This document shows positions 43,734 through 52,895 of a DNA stretch of 64,000 nucleotides, piece by piece. A program made the position numbers and the translations under genes. The notes beneath the pieces were generated by a model. That model was given only the letters and a program-made list of their open reading frames with translations. It ran no database searches and was not told the origin of the DNA. Within the stretch, counting starts at the first letter, position 1, and each line of letters begins with the position of its first letter. Source of the stretch: Streptomyces werraensis (GTDB taxonomy: Bacteria; Actinomycetota; Actinomycetes; Streptomycetales; Streptomycetaceae); NCBI GenBank assembly GCA_014656175.1, contig BNBX01000001.1:310001-374000 (forward strand). Reading direction: 5' to 3'.

Positions 43734-43937
43734 ATGGCTCGAGGCGGAAACATGCTGGGCGTCGGTGGCACCCGGCAGCACCTGGGCCGCAAGGCCCTGC
43801 GCGGCGGAGGCCCGGCCGGCCGCATCGGCGGCGGCATGGACCCCCAGGCCCAGAAGCGCGCGCTGCTGCGCAAGCTCCAGGAACAGCGCGACGCGCGCCA
43901 GGAGGGCGAGGCGGGGCAGGAGAAGGAGCAGGGCTGA
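43734..43937 (+). CDS. Small basic DUF6243-like protein
   Basis: The 67-residue product is MARGGNMLGVGGTRQHLGRK followed by a Gly/Arg-rich stretch and a Gln/Arg-rich C-terminal helix (QAQKRALLRKLQEQRDARQE). It matches my memory of the DUF6243 family of streptomycetes. Function is unknown; basic composition suggests nucleic acid or ribosome contact. AAGGGAG precedes the ATG. It is divergent from the TetR gene and ends 6 bases from the convergent Rsm22-like gene. Confidence 0.75.
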   Translation: MARGGNMLGVGGTRQHLGRKALRGGGPAGRIGGGMDPQAQKRALLRKLQEQRDARQEGEAGQEKEQG

Positions 43938-43943
43938 CGGCCG

Positions 43944-44945
43944 TCAGTCCTGCGCGGACCGCGGCGGCCACGGGTCGCCCCAGTCCGTGTCGCGCGCGGC
44001 GCGGTAGAGGGCGCCGTGGCGCTTGGTGACCGTGGTGCGCCGCAGGGCCGGGTCCGTCTCGCAGAGGTCGAGGAGGACCTGCCCCTTGCGGATCTGCGGC
44101 TTGCGGACGACGCGGGCGGAGGCCGGGGTGACCGGCAGCCGGGTCGCGGCGACGTAGCTGAACTTCTCGTCCTCGTAGGCCAGGGTGCCGCCCTTGATCT
44201 GGCGGTGCAGCGAGGAGCGGCTGACGCGTGCCGAGAAGTGGCACCAGTCCGTGCCGGGCACGATCGGGCAGGCCGCGCTGTGCGGGCAGGGCGCGGCCAC
44301 GCGGAATCCGGCGGCGATCAGACGCTCGCGGGCCTCGATCATGCGGGCGTAGCCGTCGGGGGTGCCGGGTTCCACGATCACCACGGCCCGCGCGGCGCCG
44401 GCGGCGGCGTCGACGAGCGCGGCCCGGTCGGGGGCGGTGAGTTCGTTGAGCACGTAGGAGACGGTGACGAGGTCGGCCGGCTCCAGGGTGAGCGCGGACC
44501 CGATCCGGGCGCGCTCCCAGCGGGCGCCGCGCAGGGCGGGGTGACCGGCGGCCAGTTCACGGCCGAGGTCGAGCGCGGGCGCGGCCCAGTCCAGCACGGT
44601 CACCGGACGCTCCCCGTCCCACGTCGCGCTCACCGCCCACGCCGCCGCGCCGGTCCCGCCGCCCACGTCGACATGGCTCCCGGGCGCCCACCCGGGCACG
44701 GCGTCGGCGAAGGCCCGCAACGCCGCGTGCACCGCCTCGAAGGTGGCGGGCATCCGGTACGCGGCGTACGCGGCCACGTCGGCGCGGTCCCGCAGGATGG
44801 GGGCGTCGGTGGGGGTGGCGCCCCGGTAGTGACCGATCAGCCGCTCAACGGCCTGACCGGCCTGCCGCGCCGGAATCCCGTCGAGCAGCCCGCTGAGGGC
44901 GGCACGCAGGGAGTCGGCGGTGGGGAGGGGGGCGGGGGCGTTCAC
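43944..44945 (-). CDS. Rsm22-like SAM-dependent methyltransferase with cysteine cluster
   Basis: This 333-residue protein belongs to the Rsm22 family (mitochondrial small ribosomal subunit-associated methyltransferase-like). The SAM site HVDVGGGTGAAAWAV is near residues 88-102, with VLDWAAPALDLGREL next. Cysteines in CPHSAACPIVPGTDWCHFSAR near 226-246 could hold an iron-sulfur cluster. The conserved FSYVAATR segment follows. The substrate is probably rRNA, though activity in this family is not well shown. It converges with the DUF6243-like gene. Confidence 0.85.
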   Translation of the reverse strand: MNAPAPLPTADSLRAALSGLLDGIPARQAGQAVERLIGHYRGATPTDAPILRDRADVAAYAAYRMPATFEAVHAALRAFADAVPGWAPGSHVDVGGGTGAAAWAVSATWDGERPVTVLDWAAPALDLGRELAAGHPALRGARWERARIGSALTLEPADLVTVSYVLNELTAPDRAALVDAAAGAARAVVIVEPGTPDGYARMIEARERLIAAGFRVAAPCPHSAACPIVPGTDWCHFSARVSRSSLHRQIKGGTLAYEDEKFSYVAATRLPVTPASARVVRKPQIRKGQVLLDLCETDPALRRTTVTKRHGALYRAARDTDWGDPWPPRSAQD

Positions 44946-45443
44946 CCGGAGATTCTATTGCCCCCTCCGGGGGCCTCTGTCCCGCGCGCGGCCCCGCGGG
45001 CCGGGGGTACGCAGCTCGTCGCGGTGAGGGGGCGGGGCAGGCGCCGCTCGATGCCTCGGTGCCGAGTGGCCAACTCCCCCGACGAGGGCGCGGGGCGCCC
45101 GTACGCCCGGTCCTCGGCCCACGAGAGCCCCAGGACCACATCGGTTCCCTGGCGGAGCGCGCACCGCACCCCGCACGCAGAAGGGCACTCAGCCGGGGCC
45201 GAAGCCACCAGCACCGGGGGGCCACTCCCAGCCTTCGGCCCGTGCGGCCCCGAACCACGGCGACGCCTGGAGGGTGTGTGCCGACACGCCCCCTCGGAAG
45301 CGGAGCCGCGAGCGCACCCGCGCGCTGCGGGGTGGGGCCGGCAGCCGCCGCGAGGGCGGCACGGCGTCACCGCGTCCACGGCGTGCGAACTCCGGAGCCG
45401 CGGCGTCACTCGTGACCGGGGCCGCCCGCGGAGGCAGGCGCCG
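44946..45443. other. 498-base intergenic region without a recognisable gene
   Basis: All open frames here are arginine/proline-rich or lack the third-position bias of real genes. I see no strong inverted repeat or promoter. The upstream flank of the Rsm22-like gene presumably holds its promoter. Confidence 0.5.
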
Positions 45444-46622
45444 TCACCTCCCCCGCACCGCCCGTGCCACCCGCGTGGCCGCCTCCGCGCGGGGTGTGCT
45501 GTCGGGCGGGGTCGGGCGGCGGGGGTGGACCGCGTTGGCGAGGAGGATGAGGAAGGTGTCCGTGGCTCGGTCCAGGACCACGGACGTGCCGGTGAAGCCC
45601 GAGTGGCCCGCCGCGCCGTGGCCTGCCAGGGCGCCCATGAAGGAGGGCTGGTCGACGGCGAAGCCGAGGCCCGGGGCACGGAGCATGAGGTCCACGTGGT
45701 CCGGGCCGAGGACGCGGGCCGGGCCGTAGGAACCGCCCGCCAGCAGGGCGCGGCAGAAGACCGCCAGGTCGCCCGCCGTGGAGAAGAGGCCGGCGTGGCC
45801 GGCGACCCCGCCCAGCGCCCAGGCGTTCTCGTCGTGCACCTCGCCCCGCAGCATCCCCCGGTCCGCCTTGGCCCAGGGCCGCCGCTGGTCCTCGGTCGCC
45901 GCCGCGGACGGGCACGGGCCGAAGCCGGTCGCGTCCATGCCGAGCGGCCGGGTGATGCCGTCGCGCACCAGGACGTCGAGGGTGCGGCCGGTGAGCCGCT
46001 CCAGGACGTGCTGGAGCAGCAGCATGTTGAGGTCGGAGTAGCAGTACGTGCCGGGCGCCGCGACGGGCCGTTCCGCGCGCAGCATCGCCAGGCGTTCCGC
46101 GTCGTCGGCACAGTCGTGGAGGGGCAGATCGGGGCGCAGCCCGGAGGTGTGGGTGAGCAGGTGGCGCACGGTGACGCCGTGCCGTACGGCCCCCGTGAAG
46201 TCCGGCAGGTACGTGCCGACGCGCGCGTCGAGCCCCAGCGTGCCCCGTTCGATCTGCTGCACCGCGGCCACCGTGGTGAACAGCTTGGTCACGGAGGCCA
46301 GGTCGAAGGGGGTGTCCACGGTCGTCGGCACCCGCCGCTCCGGCGGGAGCTCGACCGGCGCGTCCGTCCGCTCGTCGTGGCGGGCGTACCGCACCGCCCA
46401 GCCCGCCGCCTCCTCCACCGCGATCACCGGACCGCGACCGACGACCACCACAGCGCCCGCGGCCCAGGGCCGTGGCCCCTCGGTGCGGGCGCGTACCTCC
46501 TGGACCAGGCGCCGCAGTTCCCCGGCGTCCAGCCCGGCGCGTTCCGGGGTGCCCCGGCGCAGTCGCGGGGTGCTCAGACGCCCCCGCCCATCGTGCTCGT
46601 CCCGGTCTTCCACGGGCGGCAC
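45444..46622 (-). CDS. Serine hydrolase, class C beta-lactamase family (cytoplasmic-looking)
   Basis: This 392-residue protein has the penicillin-binding fold: Ser110-Val-Thr-Lys113 (DLASVTKLF), a YSDLN motif in the Tyr position near residue 198, and GHSGFTGTS near the third-motif position (HSG). No signal peptide is visible. The start at 46622 overlaps the upstream MFS gene by 49 bases. A later start near the MFS stop (around LSTPRL, residue 16) is possible, but no ATG or GTG is there. The likely substrates are esters or peptides rather than beta-lactams. It is probably cotranscribed with the MFS gene. Confidence 0.85.
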   Translation of the reverse strand: MPPVEDRDEHDGRGRLSTPRLRRGTPERAGLDAGELRRLVQEVRARTEGPRPWAAGAVVVVGRGPVIAVEEAAGWAVRYARHDERTDAPVELPPERRVPTTVDTPFDLASVTKLFTTVAAVQQIERGTLGLDARVGTYLPDFTGAVRHGVTVRHLLTHTSGLRPDLPLHDCADDAERLAMLRAERPVAAPGTYCYSDLNMLLLQHVLERLTGRTLDVLVRDGITRPLGMDATGFGPCPSAAATEDQRRPWAKADRGMLRGEVHDENAWALGGVAGHAGLFSTAGDLAVFCRALLAGGSYGPARVLGPDHVDLMLRAPGLGFAVDQPSFMGALAGHGAAGHSGFTGTSVVLDRATDTFLILLANAVHPRRPTPPDSTPRAEAATRVARAVRGR

Positions 46623-47911
46623 ATTCCCAGGAAGCAGGCCGTCGCCACCAGGGCGGAGGCCAGCTGGACGACGGCCATCGGGACGGCGGTGTCCTCCCCG
46701 GCGATGCCGACCAGCGGGGAGGCGATCGCGCCGATGAGGAAGGACGTCGTGCCGAGCAGGGCGGACGCGGAGCCGGCCGCGTGCCGGGCCCGCATCAGCG
46801 GGAGCGTCTGGGTGTTGGGCATGACGACGCCCATGGACGACATCAGCACGAACAGCGCCACGGCGACCGGCACCAGGCCCGTCTCGCCGAACACGCCCAG
46901 CGACATCAGCAGCAGCGCGGTCGCGGCGGCGACCACCACGGCGAGTCCCGCGCCGAGCGCCTTGTCCAGCCGCACCCGCCCGACCAGGATCTTCCCGTTG
47001 ACCTGGCCCATGATCATCAGGCCGATCGAGTTGAGCCCGAACAGCAGGCTGAAGGTCTGCGGGGAGGCGCCGTAGATCTCCTGCATGACGAACGGGGAGG
47101 CCGCGACGTACGAGAAGAGGGAGGCGAAGGCGAAGCCGCCGGTGAGCATGTAGCCGGTGAAGACCCGGTCGGCGAGGAGCCGGCGCATCGGCGCGAGGGC
47201 CTCACGGACGTCGCCGCCGTGCCGGTCGGCGGGGGCCAGCGTCTCGGGCAGTCTGGTCCACACCAGCGCCGTCAGCAGCACGCCGAGGACGGTCAGGACG
47301 ACGAAGACGCCCCGCCAGTCCGTGAACCGCAGCACCTGACCCCCGATCAGCGGCGCCAGGATCGGCGCCATGCCGGAGATCAGCATGAGGGTCGAGAAGA
47401 AGCGGGCCAGGGCGACCCCGTCGTACAGGTCGCGGGCGACCGCCCGCGCGATGACGATGCCGGCCGCGCCCGCGAGACCCTGCGCCAGCCGGCAGGCGAC
47501 GAGGAGTTCGACGGTCGGCGCGAAGGCGCACAGCGCGGTGGCCATGACGTAGATGACGAGACCGACGAGCAGCGGCCGGCGCCGGCCCCAGCGGTCGCTC
47601 ATCGGGCCGACCACGAGCTGCCCGAGCGCCATGCCGGCCAGACAGGCGGTGAGGGTGAGCTGGACGGTCGCGGCGGGCGCGCTCAGCGACCGGGTGACCT
47701 CCGGCAGGGCCGGGAGGTACATGTCCATCGCCAGCGGCGTCACGGCGGTGAGGCCGCCCAGTATGAAGGTGACCAGCAGACCGGCCCGCGACGCCCCGCC
47801 GCCGGTGCGCCGTCCCGGCGGAGCCGCCGCCGCGCCCGGAGGGGCCACTGCCCCCGCCCCCGGTGCCCCGTCATGGGTCGATTTCGATATGGACGCCCCA
47901 CCCTCGGGCAT
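46574..47911 (-). CDS. MFS multidrug exporter, Bcr/CflA family
   Basis: This 445-residue transporter has about 12 membrane helices. The family motif near the first helices is LAMDMYLPALPEVTRSL (about residues 55-71), followed by MALGQLVVGPMSDRWGRRRPLLVG, which covers motif A, and RLAQGLAGAAGIVIARAVARDLY. It exports drugs or amino-acid derivatives such as dipeptides; the substrate is unknown. ATG 47911 has a strong GGGAGGGG site. The first 35 residues are Pro/Ala/Gly-rich and cytoplasmic. Confidence 0.92.
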   Translation of the reverse strand: MPEGGASISKSTHDGAPGAGAVAPPGAAAAPPGRRTGGGASRAGLLVTFILGGLTAVTPLAMDMYLPALPEVTRSLSAPAATVQLTLTACLAGMALGQLVVGPMSDRWGRRRPLLVGLVIYVMATALCAFAPTVELLVACRLAQGLAGAAGIVIARAVARDLYDGVALARFFSTLMLISGMAPILAPLIGGQVLRFTDWRGVFVVLTVLGVLLTALVWTRLPETLAPADRHGGDVREALAPMRRLLADRVFTGYMLTGGFAFASLFSYVAASPFVMQEIYGASPQTFSLLFGLNSIGLMIMGQVNGKILVGRVRLDKALGAGLAVVVAAATALLLMSLGVFGETGLVPVAVALFVLMSSMGVVMPNTQTLPLMRARHAAGSASALLGTTSFLIGAIASPLVGIAGEDTAVPMAVVQLASALVATACFLGMCRPWKTGTSTMGGGV

Positions 47912-47988
47912 GTGCCCCTCCCTTTTCACGCCAACAGCTCCCTATGCTCTCAGCTCGTACGGAGTGCTCGGCGTCGACGGCGATGTCA

Positions 47989-48002
47989 TGGGAGCGCTTC
48001 CA
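47989..48002. promoter_or_regulatory. CebR-like box (TGGGAGCGCTTCCA)
   Basis: This 14-mer matches the CebR consensus TGGGAGCGCTCCCA at 13 of 14 positions. It lies 49 bases upstream of the oxidoreductase start and 78 bases upstream of the divergent MFS start. CebR is the LacI-family cellobiose-utilisation repressor of Streptomyces. Whether CebR or another LacI-family protein binds here is not shown. Confidence 0.6.
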
Positions 48003-48050
48003 TCGGCCATCGTCGACGATACGGCGAACGACACGATCAGGGTGGGACGG

Positions 48051-49076
48051 ATGACAGAGCAGAAGGTGCGCTGGGGGATCCTGGCGACCGGCGGCATGGC
48101 CGCGACGTTCACGGCGGACCTGGTGGACATGCCCGACGCCGAGGTCGTCGCGGTGGCGTCCCGCTCGGTGGAGTCGGCGAAGACCTTCGCCGACCGGTTC
48201 GGCATACCGCGCGCCTACGGCGACTGGGAGGCGCTCGCGGCGGACGACGGTCTCGACGTCGTCTACGTCGCCACCCCGCACTCGGCGCACCGTGCGGCCG
48301 CCGGGATGATGCTGGAGGCCGGACAGCACGTGCTGTGCGAGAAGCCGTTCACGCTCAACGCGCGCGAGGCGGCCGAGCTGGTCGCGCTGGCGCGGGACGG
48401 CGGACGCTTCCTGATGGAGGCCATGTGGATGTACTGCCACCCCATGGTGCGCCGCCTCAAGTCCCTGGTCGCCGACGGCGCCATCGGCGAAGTACGGCAC
48501 GTGCAGGCGGACTTCGGCCTCGCGGGCCCGTTCCCGGCCACGCACCGGCTGCGCGACCCCGCGCTCGGCGGCGGCGCGCTGCTGGACCTCGGGGTGTACC
48601 CGGTGTCGTTCGCCCAGCTGCTGCTCGGCGAGCCTTCGGACGTGGTGGCGCGCGCGTCGCTGTCCGAGGAGGGCGTCGACCTGCAGACGGGGGCGCTCCT
48701 CTCCTGGGAGAACGGCGCCCTCGCCTCGGTGCACTGCTCCATCGTGGGCGGTACGGCCACCTCCGCTTCGGTCACCGGGTCGGAGGGCCGCATCGACATC
48801 CCGGACGGCTTCTTCTTCCCGGAGCGGTTCGTGCTGCACCGGGACGGGCGGGACGCCGAGGAGTTCGCCGCCGACCCGGCCGACGGCCCGAGGGCCAGCC
48901 TCAAGCACGAGGCGGCGGAGGTGATGCGGGCGCTGCGGGCCGGGGAGACGGAGTCGCCGGTGGTCCCGCTGGACGGCACGCTCGCCGTGATGCGGACGCT
49001 CGACGCGATCCGGGACCGCGTCGGCGTCCGCTACCCGGGCGAGGACACGAACGGCGCGGCGGTCACGCCGGCTTGA
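48051..49076 (+). CDS. Gfo/Idh/MocA-family NAD(P)-dependent oxidoreductase
   Basis: This 341-residue protein has an N-terminal Rossmann domain (RWGILATGGMAATFTADL, residues 7-24), the family segment YVATPHSAHRAAAGMMLEAGQHVLCEKPFTLN near 73-102 with the catalytic EKP Lys, and a C-terminal substrate domain. Members oxidise or reduce sugars, inositols or related polyols. The CebR-like box upstream suggests a role in beta-glucoside or oligosaccharide metabolism, which is inference. The ATG is at the end of GGTGGGACGG. Its 3' end overlaps the convergent phoD-like gene by 14 bases. Confidence 0.9.
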   Translation: MTEQKVRWGILATGGMAATFTADLVDMPDAEVVAVASRSVESAKTFADRFGIPRAYGDWEALAADDGLDVVYVATPHSAHRAAAGMMLEAGQHVLCEKPFTLNAREAAELVALARDGGRFLMEAMWMYCHPMVRRLKSLVADGAIGEVRHVQADFGLAGPFPATHRLRDPALGGGALLDLGVYPVSFAQLLLGEPSDVVARASLSEEGVDLQTGALLSWENGALASVHCSIVGGTATSASVTGSEGRIDIPDGFFFPERFVLHRDGRDAEEFAADPADGPRASLKHEAAEVMRALRAGETESPVVPLDGTLAVMRTLDAIRDRVGVRYPGEDTNGAAVTPA

Positions 49077-50718
49077 GCCCCGGGTCCCCCGCCTCCGTGA
49101 CGAAGGAGGCGGCGGTGGTGAGCGGCGCGCCCTGCGTGGTGACGTGGGAGACCGTCTTGAAGTCGGCGCGCGCCCGCTCCGGGCCGAGGGTCACGGTCGT
49201 GTAGCCGCGCAGGCCGTTGTAGAAGCGCATGTGCGGGTTGGCGGCGGTCAGGTTGTCGTAGTTGGCGGGCCTGGCCGACCCGTTGCCGCCGCTGGTGACC
49301 GAGGTGGTGACGATCTCGGTGCCCACGGTCTTCGAGCCGGGGTCGGCGAAGTCCCGCTTGATGTCGAAGCCGTAGTGGACGTGCACGTCGCCGGTGAGGA
49401 CCATCAGGTTCTCGACGCCGGCGGCCTGCGCGCCGGCCAGGACGCGCTCGCGGGAGGCCGGGTAGCCGTCCCAGGAGTCCATGGAGACCTTGGCGGGCGG
49501 GGTGGGCGTGTCGAGCCGCCGGGAGAAGGTGACCTGCTGGGGCACCACGTTCCACACGGCGTCGGAGCGGCGCCAGCCGTCGAGCAGCCAGCGCTCCTGG
49601 GCGGCGCCGGTGAGGGTGCGCGAGGGATCCTCGGACTCGGGGCCGGGGTACTGCCAGCCGTCGCCGTAGGCCTGGTTGGAGCGGTACTGGCGGGTGTCGA
49701 GCACGTCGAACTGGGCGAGCCTGCCCCAGTGCAGCCGGCGGTACAGCTTCAGGTCGGGGCCCTCGGGGCGCTGGGGCCGGCGCAGCGGCATGTTCTCCCA
49801 GTAGGCGCGGTAGGCGGCGGCCCGGCGCAGCAGGAACTCCTCCGGCGGGACGCTGTTCTCGGGGGTGTCGCCGGCGTAGTTGTTCTCGGTCTCGTGGTCG
49901 TCCCAGGTGACGACGAAGGGGTGCGCGGCGTGCGCGGCCCTGAGGTCGGGGTCGGACTTGTAGAGGGCGTACCGCAGCCGGTAGTCCTCCAGCGTCACGG
50001 TCTCATGGTTGAACAGGCCGGAGGGCAGGGTGCCGGCCGGGTAGGCGCGGGCGCCGGCGGCGTCGTTCACCGCGTACTCGTAGAGGTAGTCGCCGAGGTG
50101 GAGGACGACGTCGAGGTCCTCCTCGGCGAGGTACCGGTAGGCGGTGTAGTAGCCCTGGTCGTAGCGCTGGCAGGAGACGATGCCGAAGGAGAGTTCGGCG
50201 GCGCGGCTGCGCGGGGCGGGCGCGGTGCGGGTGCGGCCGGCGGGGCTGACGAAGCGGCCGGCGCGGAAGCGGTAGTGGTAGACGCGGCCGGGGGCGAGCC
50301 CGCCGGCCTCGACGTGCACGGTGTGGTGGAACTCGGGGTGGGCGGTGGCCTTCCCGCGTCTGACGACACTGCGGAAGCGGGCGTCGAGGGCGAGTTCCCA
50401 CTCCACGGTGACGCGGCGGGCGGGCAGCCCGCCGTCGGCCTGGTACGGGACGGGCGCGAGGCGGGTCCACAGCAGCACCGAGTCGGGGTGCGGGTCGCCG
50501 GAGGCGACGCCGAGGGTGAAGGGGTCGTCCGTGAGCTGCGCGGTGTCCAGTTCGGCGGCGGCCGCGGTGCCCGCGCCGGGCAGGCCGACGGCGAAGGCGA
50601 GCGCGGCGGCGGCGCCGGTGGCGGTCAGGAAGCGGCGGCGGCCGATGTGGCGGGCGACGGCGCGGAGTTCGGGGGCGTGGGACGGGCGGGCGTGGGGTGT
50701 CGTGAGGTCCTGCGTCAT
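49063..50718 (-). CDS. phoD: Tat-exported alkaline phosphatase D
   Basis: This 551-residue enzyme is a secreted phosphodiesterase/phosphomonoesterase. A twin-arginine signal is visible (HIGRRRFLTATGAAAALAF, about residues 23-41, then an AxA site near 52). The PhoD metal-site motifs are SCQRYDQGYYTAYRYLAEE with LHLGDYLYEY near 176-206, TWDDHETENNYAGD near 265-278, and LTGDVHVHYGFD near 440-451. ATG 50718 has a GGGGAGGA site. PhoD enzymes need calcium and iron, and are induced by phosphate limitation through PhoP, but I see no clear pair of PHO-box repeats in the 107-base upstream gap. Confidence 0.92.
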   Translation of the reverse strand: MTQDLTTPHARPSHAPELRAVARHIGRRRFLTATGAAAALAFAVGLPGAGTAAAAELDTAQLTDDPFTLGVASGDPHPDSVLLWTRLAPVPYQADGGLPARRVTVEWELALDARFRSVVRRGKATAHPEFHHTVHVEAGGLAPGRVYHYRFRAGRFVSPAGRTRTAPAPRSRAAELSFGIVSCQRYDQGYYTAYRYLAEEDLDVVLHLGDYLYEYAVNDAAGARAYPAGTLPSGLFNHETVTLEDYRLRYALYKSDPDLRAAHAAHPFVVTWDDHETENNYAGDTPENSVPPEEFLLRRAAAYRAYWENMPLRRPQRPEGPDLKLYRRLHWGRLAQFDVLDTRQYRSNQAYGDGWQYPGPESEDPSRTLTGAAQERWLLDGWRRSDAVWNVVPQQVTFSRRLDTPTPPAKVSMDSWDGYPASRERVLAGAQAAGVENLMVLTGDVHVHYGFDIKRDFADPGSKTVGTEIVTTSVTSGGNGSARPANYDNLTAANPHMRFYNGLRGYTTVTLGPERARADFKTVSHVTTQGAPLTTAASFVTEAGDPGLKPA

Positions 50719-50855
50719 GGGTCCTCCCCTGGCGGACGAGTGGGTGCGGGAGGAATTGCAGTGGCCGGGGACGACGCAGTGTTGACGCGTACACAGCATC
50801 CGGGTGACGGTCGTATGAGGTCCGCATGGCGAGCCCTCGCCTACGCTGCGGTGCC

Positions 50856-51632
50856 ATGAACGCCAAGGAAACGGACGGACGGGACGGACGGACCGGGGTC
50901 GCGGTGGTCACCGGGGCGGGCTCCGGCATCGGACGCGCGGTGACCCGTGAACTGCTGCGCGGGGGCTGGTCGGTGGTGCTGGCGGGGCGCAGGTCGGCGA
51001 CGCTGGAGGAGACGGCGGGGGCGGCCGGCGGGGAGACCCTGGTGGTGCCGACGGACGTGTCACGACCGGAGGACGTGGAGGCGCTGTTCGCGGCGACGGT
51101 CGGGCGCTTCGGGCGGGTGGACCTGCTGTTCAACAACGCCGGTACGTCGGGCCCCGGCGGGGTGCCGGTGGAGGAGCTGCCGTACGAGGCGTGGCGGCAC
51201 GTGGTGGACACCAACCTCAACGGGGCGTTCCTGTGCGCGCAGGCGGCGTACCGGCAGATGAAGGGGCAGACCCCGCAGGGCGGCCGGATCATCAACAACG
51301 GGTCGGTCTCGGCGCACGTCCCGCGCCCGCGGTCGGTCGCCTACACGGCCACGAAGCACGCGTTGACGGGCCTGACCAAGTCGCTGGCGCTGGACGGCCG
51401 TCCGTACCGCATCGCGGTGGGCCAGATCGACATCGGGAACGCGGCGACGGAGATGACGGAGCGCATGCGGACCGGGGTGGTGCAGGCGAACGGGGAGATC
51501 GCGCCGGAGCCGGTGATGGACGTCGCGGACGTGGCGCGCACCGTGCGGCACATGGCGGAACTGCCGCTGGAGGCGAACGTGCAGTTCGCGACGGTGCTGG
51601 CGACGGGGATGCCGTACGTGGGGCGGGGCTGA
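50856..51632 (+). CDS. Short-chain dehydrogenase/reductase
   Basis: This 258-residue enzyme has the classical SDR motifs: [11 protein letters not shown] (residues 16-26), [10 protein letters not shown] near 89-98, a catalytic Ser in NNGSVSAHV and Tyr-x3-Lys in [10 protein letters not shown] near 160-170. The cofactor is NAD(H) or NADP(H). A helix with NDXGN-like [12 protein letters not shown] follows. TACGCT lies 8 bases before ATG 50856, so the mRNA may be leaderless; an in-frame ATG 10 codons earlier has no better support. It is divergent from phoD; the substrate is unknown. Confidence 0.9.
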   Translation: MNAKETDGRDGRTGVAVVTGAGSGIGRAVTRELLRGGWSVVLAGRRSATLEETAGAAGGETLVVPTDVSRPEDVEALFAATVGRFGRVDLLFNNAGTSGPGGVPVEELPYEAWRHVVDTNLNGAFLCAQAAYRQMKGQTPQGGRIINNGSVSAHVPRPRSVAYTATKHALTGLTKSLALDGRPYRIAVGQIDIGNAATEMTERMRTGVVQANGEIAPEPVMDVADVARTVRHMAELPLEANVQFATVLATGMPYVGRG

Positions 51633-51664
51633 GGCGTGCGCACCGGCGGCGCGCCGCTCGGCGC

Positions 51665-51796
51665 ACCGTGATCCCCACAACCGGAATTAATACATCCGCA
51701 CCATTGCGGCCGGTGGAGAATCTATGCTCAACTTCTCTGCACCAAAGCTTCACAGTTGAGGCAGCGGTCTTCCGTCGAGCCACATCCAGGGGGGAG
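51665..51796. other. AT-richer intergenic stretch with small hairpins, candidate small RNA or promoter
   Basis: Between two convergent genes this stretch has unusually low GC for the window. It contains CCGCA-CCAT-TGCGG (starting near 51697) and a 7-bp stem CTCAACT/AGTTGAG (51727-51733 and 51754-51760). It leads into the large hairpin at 51797. No coding frame is convincing. Confidence 0.35.
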
Positions 51797-51879
51797 GCGG
51801 CAGCCGTTCCACACCGCCGGCTGGGGGGTGGCCCCGCGCGGGACCGCGGGTGCACACCGGCGGGTGGAACGGCTGCCGC
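51797..51879 (-). terminator. Long hairpin next to the aldo/keto reductase stop
   Basis: A 16-bp perfect stem (51797-51812 with 51864-51879) is extended by 7 more pairs (51814-51820 with 51857-51863) after a one-base bulge. It begins 5 bases past the reductase stop. It can terminate both convergent genes. Confidence 0.75.
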
Positions 51880-51884
51880 ACGTC

Positions 51885-52895
51885 TCACGCGGCCCCTGTC
51901 GCTTGCCGCTTGCGCTGGAGGATGTGCTCGGCCTCCGCCATCTGCTGTCCGGTCAAGGGCCCCTTGGCGAGCGCGCCGGCGTTCTCCTCGGCCTGGGCGA
52001 CGGAGCGGAAGCCGGGGATGGGCACGGTGCGCGGACTGCGCCCCCACAGCCAGGCCAGGGCGCCCTGTGCGAGGGTGCGGCCGCCGCTGGTGAGGACGTC
52101 CCGCAGCGCGTCGACGCGGGCCAGCCACTCGGGGTCGGCGCCCCTGCCGTCGCCGAACCCCTGCAGCCAGGCGGGCGGACGGCTGCGGATGTCCCCGGCC
52201 TCGAGCGGCCGGCCGCTGCGGTGCTTGCCGGTCAGCAGGCCCATGGCGAGCGGGCTGCGGTTGACGGACGCGAGATCTGCCTCCTCGCAGAGCTGGAGCA
52301 TCTCGGGGGCGTCGTCGAGGACGTTGAGCGCGTGCTGCACGGCGGCGCAGTGCGGCCCTTCGGCGAAGACGGCGGCGCGGGCGGGGTCGTCGGTGCTCCA
52401 GGCGTACGCCCGGATGAGCCCTTCCGTCACCAGTTCCTCGCACGCGTCCCGCAGCCGGGCCGCCCGGCCGGGGTCGGCGTCGGCGAGGTGCAGCTGGTAG
52501 AGGTCGACGTGGTCGGTGCCGAGCCGGCGCAGGGAGGCGGTCAGGGCACGGCGGAGGTGCTCCGGGGAGTCGTCGGAGCCGGTGAGGGTGCGGGTGCCGG
52601 GGTCGAAGAGGTTGCCCCACTTGGTGGCGACGACGACGTCGTCACGCCGCCGGCCGAGCGCCCTGCCGAGGACCAGCTCACTGTGCCCGGTGCCGTAGAC
52701 GTCGGCGGTGTCGAAGAAGGTGACACCGAGGTCGAGGGCCCGCCGGATCGCCCGCACGGACTCCTCGTCGTCGACCTTCCCCCACCCGAGCGGCTGCCCG
52801 GCCCGGTCCTGCCACTCCCCACCGATCGCCCAGCACCCGAACCCGAGCGCGCTGACCTGGATACCACTGCGTCCCAGTGTGCGTGTGAACTCCAT
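51885..52895 (-). CDS. Aldo/keto reductase
   Basis: This 336-residue NADPH-dependent TIM-barrel reductase begins MEFTRTLGRSGIQVSALGFGC. Motifs: TFFDTADVYGTGHSE near residues 49-63 (catalytic Asp and Tyr), VVATKWGN near 77-84 (Lys), VDLYQLHLAD near 118-127 (His). ATG 52895 was chosen because the family starts at this sequence; the in-frame leader upstream is unlike it. TACCGT 7 bases upstream suggests a leaderless mRNA. The substrate is unknown. Confidence 0.9.
   Translation of the reverse strand: MEFTRTLGRSGIQVSALGFGCWAIGGEWQDRAGQPLGWGKVDDEESVRAIRRALDLGVTFFDTADVYGTGHSELVLGRALGRRRDDVVVATKWGNLFDPGTRTLTGSDDSPEHLRRALTASLRRLGTDHVDLYQLHLADADPGRAARLRDACEELVTEGLIRAYAWSTDDPARAAVFAEGPHCAAVQHALNVLDDAPEMLQLCEEADLASVNRSPLAMGLLTGKHRSGRPLEAGDIRSRPPAWLQGFGDGRGADPEWLARVDALRDVLTSGGRTLAQGALAWLWGRSPRTVPIPGFRSVAQAEENAGALAKGPLTGQQMAEAEHILQRKRQATGAA

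Noticed and set aside
50719-50855. PHO box upstream of phoD
   Set aside because: Only a single GTCACCC-like element is present. A PhoP site needs direct repeats of about 11 bases, which I cannot find.
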